DNA of 18,699 nucleotides from DATHCB01 sp035319765 (GTDB taxonomy: Archaea > Thermoproteota > Bathyarchaeia > Bathyarchaeales > SOJC01), in assembly GCA_035319765.1 (NCBI GenBank), contig DATHCB010000162.1, positions 1-18,699 on the forward strand. Direction: 5' to 3'. A program made the position numbers and the translations under genes. A model generated the notes under the pieces. It did not search any database. It saw only the letters and a program-made list of their open reading frames with translations, and had not been told where the DNA came from. Below are positions 5,763 to 13,433 of the stretch, in pieces (the first letter of the stretch is position 1; the number at the start of each line of letters is the position of its first letter).

Positions 5763-6332
5763 ATGCCCACAGAGTCACGCTTATCCATCAAGGACGCTGA
5801 TTTCATGTTTGAAAACAGCATAATTAGAGTAATCGCCAACAGAAACTCGCCTGAGATAGAGCTCGCAGGCTTAAAGATTGGTCCTTTAGAGGAAGGGACA
5901 GAGTTAGAGGTCAGATTCTGGGCTGCAGAGCAATTAGCAAAGGCAGGGATGGTCCGTTTTCGTGAGGAAGACGTGTTAGACACGGGCAAACTGAACAAAA
6001 TTCACTGGAAGGAACGAGTCCAATCGGTCAAGCAGATCTCGCCGCTTTCGGACGACTTCTATCCGAAACTGAGACGTTTTATTAAAGATTCAAAGAAAAA
6101 GGCAAACAGTACTCCAGAGAAATTGGCGGAGTATGATAAGGCCATCAGACTAGCTCACGACGTCGTGAATTGTAGGGTAAAAAAGATCATCTCCTTGGCA
6201 TCTGCGCCGGCCCAAACAGATCAGTTTTTGAAAAGCTTGACTACCGAAGAACGCGCGCTATATCAGCATCTTTACAACATTATCTCTGAATGGCGAAAAG
6301 AGATACTCAAAGGTCGCAGTGAAGATGACTGA
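5763..6332 (+). CDS. gins23: GINS complex subunit, Gins23 type
   Basis: This 189-residue protein has the small beta-rich B domain at the N terminus (about residues 18-66, including IGPLEEGTELEVRFWAAEQL) and the helical A domain behind it (about 85-185). The B-then-A order marks the Gins23 subunit rather than Gins51, which has the reverse order. GINS binds MCM and the GAN/Cdc45-like nuclease to form the archaeal CMG replicative helicase. The ATG is well supported by GGAGG 7 bases upstream. The 3' end overlaps the start of mcm by a few bases, so the two are translationally coupled. Gins23 and mcm are also neighbours in Sulfolobus. Sequence conservation of GINS is low, so the call leans on domain order and context. 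Confidence 0.88.
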   Translation: MPTESRLSIKDADFMFENSIIRVIANRNSPEIELAGLKIGPLEEGTELEVRFWAAEQLAKAGMVRFREEDVLDTGKLNKIHWKERVQSVKQISPLSDDFYPKLRRFIKDSKKKANSTPEKLAEYDKAIRLAHDVVNCRVKKIISLASAPAQTDQFLKSLTTEERALYQHLYNIISEWRKEILKGRSEDD

Positions 6333-8364
6333 AGAGCTAGCCCTAGCGGACCCACAAGAACGCTTTCAAGACCTACTGAAGTCAGACAAGTACCGCGAAA
6401 GAATCTCTCGAATGGCAGTCACAGAATCATTGTCATTGACGGTCGACTTCGACGACCTTCTAGCCGCTGATTCCGAGCTTGCAGGCATCACTTTGGAGAA
6501 GCCAGACGAATACTTGGAGCATGCAAATAAGGCTGCATACTCGCAACTGCAGATTGAGGAGCCAGAATACGCAGAGCAGCTAGAAGAGGAAAGAATAACC
6601 ATTCGACTTCGCGGCCTGCCAGAGACAACTTTATTGCGCGTACTCGGTTCCGAACAGATTGGCAAACTCGTCATGGTGGAAGGGATAATTGTTCGCGCCA
6701 CTCCAGCCCGCCCGTTAGTGATGGTAGCCTCCTTCAAATGCAAAAGATGTGGCACCACGTCTACGCTGGTTCAGTCTGGACCGTTCCTTAGAGCTCCCTT
6801 CACATGTAGCGACCCTGCCTGTAGCTCAAAAGGTCCATTCGATTTCGTACAAGAAGAGTCCAAATTCATAGACTCGCAGGATATCCGCATTCAGGAAAAG
6901 CCGGAGGATCTACCGCCAGGACAGTTACCCCGATGGTTGAACATCAAACTAGTCGGACGGGACTTGGTTGACCTGGCAAGACCAGGGGACCACGTTAATA
7001 TCGTAGGAGCGGTCCGCGCCGTAGCGCCAACCATGCCCAGAATAGGGAAACTGCGCACCTTTAGACTTCATCTTGATGCCAATCATGTGGACGTTAGAAG
7101 CAAAGAGCCAGAAACCGTCACAATATCCACGGAAGAGGAAAAACAAATCCTGAACCTTGCAAAAGACCCATGGGTCCACCGAAAGATCCTTCGTTCGATA
7201 GCACCGTCAATATATGGTTACGAATACATCAAAGAAGCCATAACCTATCTTCTCTTCGGCGGTGTGGCAAAACACCTTCCAGATATTACCGTACGTGGCG
7301 AGATGAACCTGCTTTTAGTAGGTGACCCCGGCACCGCAAAATCGCAGTTGCTCCAATACGTAGGGAGAATCGCGCCGAGGGGCCTGTACACTTCAGGGCG
7401 AGGAACAACAGCAGCAGGCTTGACCGCTGCCGTCCTTCGCGAAAGAGGCGGAGGCATGAGCCTGGAGGCAGGCGCACTTGTGCTCGCAGACAAAGGCGTC
7501 GCTTGCATTGACGAAATCGACAAAATGCGGCCAGAAGACCGCGTCGCCATTCATGAGGCCATGGAACAGCACACAGTCTCTGTCGCCAAAGGCGGCATAG
7601 TGGCTACTTTGAACGCCAGAACCGCAATCGTCGCAGCCGCAAATCCGGCGCTCGGACGATACGATCCCTACAGGAACGTAGCCGAAAATATCACGCTACC
7701 CATCACCATACTTTCGCGATTTGATCTTATCTTCGTGCTAAAAGATGTGCCAGAAAAAGAAACGGACGCCAAGATGTCAGAACACATCTTGGAACTTCAT
7801 CGCATGGGAACTGCGCACGTTGAGTCGCAAATCGAGCCTGACTTGCTTAGGAAGTACATTAGTTACGCAAAGAATGTCAAGCCAGTACTGACCAAGGAAG
7901 CTATCCAGAGGCTCAGAGACTTTTATCTGGAGATGCGATCTAGCGGGACTGAAAACGCTCCAATCGCGATAACTGCTCGCCAACTGGAGTCGTTAGTGCG
8001 TCTGGCAGAGGCAAGGGCGCGCGTAGCTCTTAGAAAGGAGGTGACAGCTGAAGACGCTGAAGCCGCTATCGCAATCACGCGCAGATCGCTCGAAGAAGTG
8101 GGAGTTGACATGGCCTCTCACAAGATGGACATCGACATCATCATGACAGGCAAGCCAAAAAGCCTCAGAGACAAGCTTAAGGTGATACTAGACACGATTC
8201 TGGACATGGAGAAAGAAACAGGCATGGTGGAGAAGAAGGCGTTACTCGAATTGCTCGAAACCAAACGCGGTATAAGCGCACCTGAAGCAGACAGACTCGT
8301 TGGACAGCTTTTCAAGGAGGGAACGATTTACTCGCCTAAGGAAGGTTTCCTGAAGAAAACGTAG
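6325..8364 (+). CDS. mcm: Replicative DNA helicase MCM
   Basis: The 679-residue protein has the full archaeal MCM layout. The N-terminal domain A is followed by a zinc-binding element (Cys139, Cys142, Cys161, Cys166) within an OB-fold domain. Next is the AAA+ motor with Walker A GDPGTAKSQ (about 333-341), Walker B VACIDEIDKM (about 392-401), sensor AANPALGRYD (about 438-447) and arginine finger SRFD (about 464-467). A C-terminal winged helix completes it. The MCM hexamer unwinds DNA 3' to 5' at replication forks. No intein or truncation is seen. The ATG at 6325 overlaps the gins23 stop codon and is preferred; a GTG at 6319 in the same frame would add two residues. It is the middle gene of gins23-mcm-hel308. 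Confidence 0.98.
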   Translation: MTEELALADPQERFQDLLKSDKYRERISRMAVTESLSLTVDFDDLLAADSELAGITLEKPDEYLEHANKAAYSQLQIEEPEYAEQLEEERITIRLRGLPETTLLRVLGSEQIGKLVMVEGIIVRATPARPLVMVASFKCKRCGTTSTLVQSGPFLRAPFTCSDPACSSKGPFDFVQEESKFIDSQDIRIQEKPEDLPPGQLPRWLNIKLVGRDLVDLARPGDHVNIVGAVRAVAPTMPRIGKLRTFRLHLDANHVDVRSKEPETVTISTEEEKQILNLAKDPWVHRKILRSIAPSIYGYEYIKEAITYLLFGGVAKHLPDITVRGEMNLLLVGDPGTAKSQLLQYVGRIAPRGLYTSGRGTTAAGLTAAVLRERGGGMSLEAGALVLADKGVACIDEIDKMRPEDRVAIHEAMEQHTVSVAKGGIVATLNARTAIVAAANPALGRYDPYRNVAENITLPITILSRFDLIFVLKDVPEKETDAKMSEHILELHRMGTAHVESQIEPDLLRKYISYAKNVKPVLTKEAIQRLRDFYLEMRSSGTENAPIAITARQLESLVRLAEARARVALRKEVTAEDAEAAIAITRRSLEEVGVDMASHKMDIDIIMTGKPKSLRDKLKVILDTILDMEKETGMVEKKALLELLETKRGISAPEADRLVGQLFKEGTIYSPKEGFLKKT

Positions 8365-8381
8365 GGCGAGAATCGACCACC

Positions 8382-10616
8382 TTGAAAGTTGAAGACCTAA
8401 CAGTTCCAGAGTCCGTGAAAGCGATCCTCATAAAAAACGGAGTCACCGCGCTTTATCCACCGCAAGAAGAGGCTATACAGGCAAGAGCTCTAGAAGGACA
8501 GAACCTTATCTTAGCTAGCCCCACAGCTTCGGGTAAGACACTAATCGCGGAACTCTGCGCCCTAAAACACGTTCTCGAGCACAACGGGAAGGTTCTGTAT
8601 CTATCTCCTCTTAGAGCCCTCGCAAACGAGAAGTTTGACGAGTTCAAGAAATACACATCAATCAAGAAGTCAAATGGAAGACGTCTCACTATCGGCATCA
8701 GCACGGGTGATTTTGACAGCAGCGATCCTTGGCTGGAAAGATACGACGTAATCGTGACGACCAACGAAAAGGCAGACTCGCTGCTTAGGCATAGGGCGAA
8801 GTGGATGGACGAAATCTCATTAGTGGTCGCCGATGAAGTGCACTTGCTGAACGATTCAGAGCGAGGACCGACGCTCGAGGTCGTTCTAGCGAGACTTCTG
8901 CAGATTAATCCCGAGCTTCAGCTGTTGGTTTTGAGTGCCACAGTAAAGAACGCCGATGAGTTAGCCGATTGGCTCAAGGCCGAATGCGTGACCACGGAAT
9001 GGCGTCCTGTGACATTGAAGGAAGGAGTGGCTTTACAGAACGAAATTCTCTTTAAAGACGGTAGCGCCACAAAAGTTGAGCAACACTCAAAGGATGTTAC
9101 GATTAATCTCGTAACCCACATCATTAAGGCTGGTGGTCAGGCACTCATCTTTGCTAGTACAAGGAAGAACGCCGTAGCCGATGCGAAGAGAGCAGCCATA
9201 GAAATTGATGGGTTGTTGTCGAAGCCCCTTAAGCGTTCGCTGACAGGCTTGAGCGAACAGATTGCCACGACTGGTGAGCATACAAGAATAGGCGATGCGT
9301 TGGCAGAATTGATAAAGAACGGCACAGCCTTTCACCATGCCGGTCTAAGCGGAAGTCACCGGAAGATTATTGAGGACGCCTTCAGGAATGGAAAGATCAA
9401 GGTTCTTACTGCAACACCTACTCTGGCTTTTGGGGTAAATCTGCCCGCACGCATGGTGATCATTCATGATTACAGACGCTACGAGATGGGGTATGGATAT
9501 TATCCAATCAGCGTCTTGGAGTACAAGCAAATGGCGGGCCGAGCTGGGCGACCAAAGTATGATAAGGTGGGCGAGGCCGTCCTTATCGCTAAGACGGACG
9601 ATGAGAGGGATTATCTCATGGAGAGTTACGTTCTCGCGCAGCCTGAGCGAATATGGTCTAAATTGGCTGTCGAGCGTATTTTGCGACCGCACGTGTTAGC
9701 CACGATAGCGGCAGACTATGCCCAGACAGAGCAGGGCGTTTTCGAGTTTTTCGGCAAAACCTTCTACGCTTATCAGTACTCGCCTGAGGCCATTCAGAAA
9801 ATCATCGCCAAAATTCTAAAGTTCCTATATGACGAGGATATGATTGGGGTGAATGGGGAAAAAACTGTTGCCACAGAGTTTGGGCGTAGGATTTCAGAGT
9901 TGTATATTGATCCTGTTTCTGGCGTCATTATTCGCGATGCAATGAGGCAAAAACCTGCCCTCTTGAGTGACACAAGTTTTTTGCACATGGTTGCGCACAC
10001 ACCTGACATGTTCCCAAAGACACGCCCTTATTCCAGCGAGTTTGATCAGCTTGCAGTTTTCGTGGACAGCCATCGTGAGGAATTCTTCTACCGTGTGCCA
10101 GACGAATTGGAGGATCGCATAGCCTTTGAGGAGTTCCTAGGCGAGGCCAAGGCAGCGATGGTTATGAGCGACTGGATCGACGAGCGCACTGAAGACGAGA
10201 TTACTGAACACTTCAGCTTTCAGCCAGGAGATTTATACCGACTCGTTGAAACCGGGAAGTGGCTGCTGCATGCATCGCACGAATTAGCGGTATTGCTTGG
10301 GAGCAAGGAATACTTGCAACCCATCAACGCGCTCAAGGCACGGCTGGAGAAAGGCGTCAAGAAAGAATTATTGCCTTTAGTAAAGCTGGAAGGAGTCGGA
10401 CGAGTCAGGGCACGAATAATGTACAATTCTGGATTGAAAACCATTGAAGACCTAAGGCACTCACCCGTTGAGGAATTGACAAAACTCCCATTGATCGGGC
10501 CGAAGCTGGCCAAGAAAATCAAGGAACAGGTCGGCGGCTTCGTCAAGACAGAGGAATGGGAGAAATTAAAGGCACAGAAAGGACCCGAACAACAACCACT
10601 CACAGATTACTATTAA
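8382..10616 (+). CDS. hel308: Hel308 DNA helicase
   Basis: The 744-residue superfamily 2 helicase begins MKVEDLTVPESVKAIL and then YPPQEEA (Q motif), as Hel308 proteins do. Walker A is SPTASGKT (46-53) and the DEVH box is at 151-154. LSATV follows (motif III), then TPTLAFGVNLPAR (motif V) and QMAGRAGRPKYD (motif VI). The C terminus has a helix-hairpin-helix region (about 665-735, LEGVGRVRARIMYNSG... and LPLIGPKLAKKI) that grips the displaced strand. Hel308 unwinds lagging strands at stalled forks 3' to 5' and aids recombination repair. The start is a TTG at 8382, because it alone restores the standard N terminus and no ATG is near. It lies 17 bases after mcm, so probably in the same transcript. 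Confidence 0.97.
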   Translation: MKVEDLTVPESVKAILIKNGVTALYPPQEEAIQARALEGQNLILASPTASGKTLIAELCALKHVLEHNGKVLYLSPLRALANEKFDEFKKYTSIKKSNGRRLTIGISTGDFDSSDPWLERYDVIVTTNEKADSLLRHRAKWMDEISLVVADEVHLLNDSERGPTLEVVLARLLQINPELQLLVLSATVKNADELADWLKAECVTTEWRPVTLKEGVALQNEILFKDGSATKVEQHSKDVTINLVTHIIKAGGQALIFASTRKNAVADAKRAAIEIDGLLSKPLKRSLTGLSEQIATTGEHTRIGDALAELIKNGTAFHHAGLSGSHRKIIEDAFRNGKIKVLTATPTLAFGVNLPARMVIIHDYRRYEMGYGYYPISVLEYKQMAGRAGRPKYDKVGEAVLIAKTDDERDYLMESYVLAQPERIWSKLAVERILRPHVLATIAADYAQTEQGVFEFFGKTFYAYQYSPEAIQKIIAKILKFLYDEDMIGVNGEKTVATEFGRRISELYIDPVSGVIIRDAMRQKPALLSDTSFLHMVAHTPDMFPKTRPYSSEFDQLAVFVDSHREEFFYRVPDELEDRIAFEEFLGEAKAAMVMSDWIDERTEDEITEHFSFQPGDLYRLVETGKWLLHASHELAVLLGSKEYLQPINALKARLEKGVKKELLPLVKLEGVGRVRARIMYNSGLKTIEDLRHSPVEELTKLPLIGPKLAKKIKEQVGGFVKTEEWEKLKAQKGPEQQPLTDYY

Positions 10617-10709
10617 ACGTTTAAGAAGTTTGCAGACACCAAAAACGCGACTATCACGATTCAATCCTCAGCGGAGTTCCAAAAATGTTAGTTACGTAGG
10701 AAGTTTCGA

Positions 10710-11822
10710 TTACTTAAGAAGTTTCGTCACTGTTTCTCCGATGTATTCGATCTGTTCTTCCGTAACCGCTGGGTGCACTGGCAACGAAAACACCTGTTCC
10801 GCAGCCTTCTCTGATTCAGGCAAGCGGACTTTTCCAAACTGCTTGTAATATGGCATCATGTGAATTGGCGCGTGATAGTAAACCGTCGCACCAATGTTCT
10901 TCTGTCTCAACTTCTTCACAGTCTCATCCCGCTCTGCCCTAGAAGCATGCTTCTGTCTGACCGTGTAAAGATACCAACTATGCTTGAAGCCTCGCGGCTC
11001 TTCTGGCAACTGCAATCGCTTGGCACTCTTCAATAGCTTTGTCAATTTGGTTGCGTGTCTGCGTCTGGCTTCCAAGAACCGTGGCAACTTCTGCAATTGA
11101 ACGTATCCAACGGCGCCTTCCATCTCAGGCATTCTGAAATTGTGACCTAACATGCTGGAGAAATACTCTTCCTTCTCGCCATGTGCACGGATGTACGGGA
11201 TCTCGTCCGCGTATTCCTTCCTGTTAGTGGTTACCATACCGCCTTCGCCCGTCGTCATGTTCTTGCTCGCATAGAAACTCCAACACACGATGTCAGCAAG
11301 ACTTCCGACAGGTTTACCCAAGTAGGTCGCTCCATGCGCTTGCGCAGCGTCTTCCACTATAATCAGACCATGCTTGTCCGCAATTTCTCTTATGGGTTTC
11401 ATGTCTGCTGGCAGACCATACAAGTCCACGGGAATAATCGCTTTCGTCCTCTTCGTAATACTCCTTTCAATCTTGTCAGAGTCGATATCATAGGTAATGG
11501 GATTTATGTCAACAAAAACAGGCTTTGCACCGACTAAGGCCACAACTTCAGCAGTGGAGATGAAGGTAAAGCTCGGAACAATGACCTCATGACCGACGCC
11601 AACCCCGGCAGCCAAAAGTGACAAATGCAAGGCCGAGGTTCCACTGTTGATGCCGAAGGCGTACTCGGCATTGACAAAGTCGCTAAAACCATTCTCAAGC
11701 TTTTTCACCCAAGGGCCGCTTTTGACTCTTCCAGTTAGAATGCCGCTCTTCAGAACCTCACCAACTGCTTTTATCTCTTCATTGTCGATCAGAGGCAAGT
11801 TAACGGGAATCATTTTGCTCAT
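10710..11822 (-). CDS. DegT/DnrJ/EryC1/StrS-family sugar aminotransferase
   Basis: The 370-residue PLP enzyme shows SGTSAL (60-65) near the N terminus and EDAAQAHGA (157-165) with the cofactor-binding Asp158. The Schiff-base lysine Lys187 lies in WSFYASKNMTTGEGG. Family members transfer an amino group, usually from glutamate, to a keto sugar bound to a nucleotide, making amino sugars for surface glycans, glycoproteins or secondary products. Which sugar is used here cannot be told. The ATG at 11820-11822 has a strong GGAGG 9 bases upstream. The gene is divergent from the PNGase-like gene, about 140 bases away. No other sugar-nucleotide gene is in the window, so its pathway partners lie elsewhere. 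Confidence 0.93.
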   Translation of the reverse strand: MSKMIPVNLPLIDNEEIKAVGEVLKSGILTGRVKSGPWVKKLENGFSDFVNAEYAFGINSGTSALHLSLLAAGVGVGHEVIVPSFTFISTAEVVALVGAKPVFVDINPITYDIDSDKIERSITKRTKAIIPVDLYGLPADMKPIREIADKHGLIIVEDAAQAHGATYLGKPVGSLADIVCWSFYASKNMTTGEGGMVTTNRKEYADEIPYIRAHGEKEEYFSSMLGHNFRMPEMEGAVGYVQLQKLPRFLEARRRHATKLTKLLKSAKRLQLPEEPRGFKHSWYLYTVRQKHASRAERDETVKKLRQKNIGATVYYHAPIHMMPYYKQFGKVRLPESEKAAEQVFSLPVHPAVTEEQIEYIGETVTKLLK

Positions 11823-11960
11823 CCGAAAGGTCCTCCTAGACTGTTAAAACGCATGTGTTTGATGACTAATAAAACTTTACAATCTACGCTGAACTCGAAC
11901 TAAAGAGCTAGGATTCACACACCTTATCCAACTTCGAACGCCTATTAAAACAGATAAGCA

Positions 11961-12470
11961 ATGATCCCCTCCGAAGAAGAAGCTTTTAAGAAATATAGGG
12001 AAATCAGCAGGCGACTTGAAGACCCCAAAATGCTTTCCCATATAAGAAGGCTTTTTGAAAGGACATATACTTTGCCAGAATTGTTGAATTGGCTTCACAA
12101 GAACGTTGATTGGAGTAAGGGTGACATAGTCAGGCATAATGATCCGATTGCGATCTTAAAGTATGGGAAAGGAAGATGCGGAGAGTTTAGCATTCTGTAC
12201 ACCGCCCTTTGCTTGGCGCATGGCTACCGTGCGCGAATAGTTCTGGATATGACGGATCATGTGTGGAGCGAAATCTGGAATCCCCGACAGAAAAGGTGGA
12301 TGCACATTGATCCCTCAGAGAAACGCATAGATGATCCAAAAATGTACGAGCGCGATTGGAGAAAAGACCTAACTAAAGTGTTCGCTTTCGAGAATGGCTC
12401 GTCGAGAAATGTTACGGAGAAGTACAAACTCAAAGTGCCTGAACCAAAGAAAGAAAAGAAGGCCGCGTAG
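11961..12470 (+). CDS. Transglutaminase-fold protein resembling peptide:N-glycanase
   Basis: The 169-residue protein carries the Cys-His-Asp triad of the transglutaminase superfamily: Cys73 in GKGRCGEF, His100 in DMTDHVWSEIW and Asp117 in RWMHIDPSE. The wording around all three residues, the preceding NDPIAIL and a later MYERDWRKDLTKVFAF closely echo eukaryotic PNGase (Png1/NGLY1), which strips N-glycans from misfolded proteins. Unlike Png1 it has no CxxC zinc-binding pair, no PUB domain and no signal peptide, so it is a minimal cytoplasmic core. Residues 150-169 are a charged Lys/Glu/Pro tail. It may be a peptidase, an amidase or a true deglycosylase; the function is inference. The ATG at 11961 has no Shine-Dalgarno motif. 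It is convergent with the 69-residue gene, leaving 13 bases between the stops. Confidence 0.85.
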   Translation: MIPSEEEAFKKYREISRRLEDPKMLSHIRRLFERTYTLPELLNWLHKNVDWSKGDIVRHNDPIAILKYGKGRCGEFSILYTALCLAHGYRARIVLDMTDHVWSEIWNPRQKRWMHIDPSEKRIDDPKMYERDWRKDLTKVFAFENGSSRNVTEKYKLKVPEPKKEKKAA

Positions 12471-12483
12471 CTACGCCAGAGGC

Positions 12484-12693
12484 CTAGTAGCGCGCGCTTT
12501 TTGCGGCTTCGGCTAATCTTCCGACGCCTAGCATGAGAGCGTTGTTTCTCACGTCTTTCGTTTGCTTCTTCGAGAGGCTGTAAACGTTGTTGAAGACTTT
12601 TACCATTTTAGTCTCTAATTTCTTGCAGGTATCCTCAATCGCCCAGTGCTCTCGTGTTAGGTTCTGTACCCACTCGAAATAGCTTGATGCCAT
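12484..12693 (-). CDS. Small helical protein of unknown function
   Basis: The 69-residue frame begins MASSYFEWVQNLTREHW and is predicted by eye to be two amphipathic helices. It has many Lys and Glu residues, a single Cys and no membrane segment. I do not recognise the family. The ATG at 12691-12693 is preceded by the purine-rich GAGGCGG only two bases upstream, which is close for a ribosome site. It lies 47 bases after the GNAT gene on the same strand, so both may share a transcript. The composition looks like real protein rather than a shadow frame, and no competing gene overlaps it. Confidence 0.6.
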   Translation of the reverse strand: MASSYFEWVQNLTREHWAIEDTCKKLETKMVKVFNNVYSLSKKQTKDVRNNALMLGVGRLAEAAKSARY

Positions 12694-12740
12694 GCCGCCT
12701 CAGTTGACGAGTAGCGCGCGGGATTTTGGGTCCTCTTCAA

Positions 12741-13256
12741 CTAGCGCAAAGTCATTCCCATAACGATCTCGTCGTGATATTTTCTGTCTGCCCCGAAGTA
12801 TGAGTACTTAATGATGCCCTCAGTTTTGAACCCAAATTTCGTATAAAGGCGAATGGCGATCTTGTTATCAGCTATTACGTGCAGGCCTATTCGGTGCAGC
12901 TTCTGTTCTTTTGCAAGTTCTAGAAGATAGTTCAGCATGGCTGTTCCTAATCCAACGTTGTGAAAATCTTGATGCAGGTATATGCCCAAGTCAGATACGC
13001 CCTTTCGCCTCGGATGAGAGTATTTATAAATCGTCGCGTAACCAACCAAGCGGTTTTCATATTCCGCAACTAACGCAATGAGGTTGGACAAATTGTTTAT
13101 CCACCTTTCAACAACCTCTCTCGTATAAGGCGGCAATCCCCATCGAAGAGCTTCGTCTGACATGGAATCAAACATTTGAACAAGTCCTTCTTCGTCTTCA
13201 GCTGTGAGGGATCTTAGGATTACTTCCTTTCCGTTCTTCAGTCTGACCGTCTGCAC
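12741..13256 (-). CDS. GNAT-family N-acetyltransferase
   Basis: The 171-residue protein fits the GCN5-related fold. A first strand and helix (LRSLTAEDEEGLVQMF) lead to a central strand LVGYATIYKY (70-79). Next comes the acetyl-CoA loop HNVGLGTAML (99-108), in which His replaces the usual first Gln/Arg. The late strand-helix is HVIADNKIAIRLYTKFGFKTEG (126-147, broken by turns). The LYTKFGF ending is typical of RimI/RimJ-like enzymes that acetylate protein N termini, amines or polyamines; the substrate is unknown. The start is a GTG at 13254-13256 supported by GAGGAGG about 11 bases upstream. It is divergent from hdrA. Confidence 0.9.
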   Translation of the reverse strand: MQTVRLKNGKEVILRSLTAEDEEGLVQMFDSMSDEALRWGLPPYTREVVERWINNLSNLIALVAEYENRLVGYATIYKYSHPRRKGVSDLGIYLHQDFHNVGLGTAMLNYLLELAKEQKLHRIGLHVIADNKIAIRLYTKFGFKTEGIIKYSYFGADRKYHDEIVMGMTLR

Positions 13257-13373
13257 GTTCGTATACGCCTCCTCAGTTATTCGGTATCATCTTCTCCTAA
13301 GGTTTTTGTGCAAACCGCTTTGACCGCAAAAGTGAAAACTTCCTTGCAATAGTTTGAGCCTCTTTTGAAAACG

Positions 13374-13381
13374 TAAATAAG
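13374..13381 (+). promoter_or_regulatory. TATA-like box of the hdrACB operon
   Basis: TAAATAAG inside AACGTAAATAAGAA lies about 55 bases before the hdrA start. It predicts a transcript start near 13403 and a leader that includes the ribosome site AAGGAG at 13417-13422. Confidence 0.45.
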
Positions 13382-13433
13382 AAAGGAATAAAGCCCTATC
13401 TCTTCCCAGTGATAACAAGGAGAAACTGTTCAT

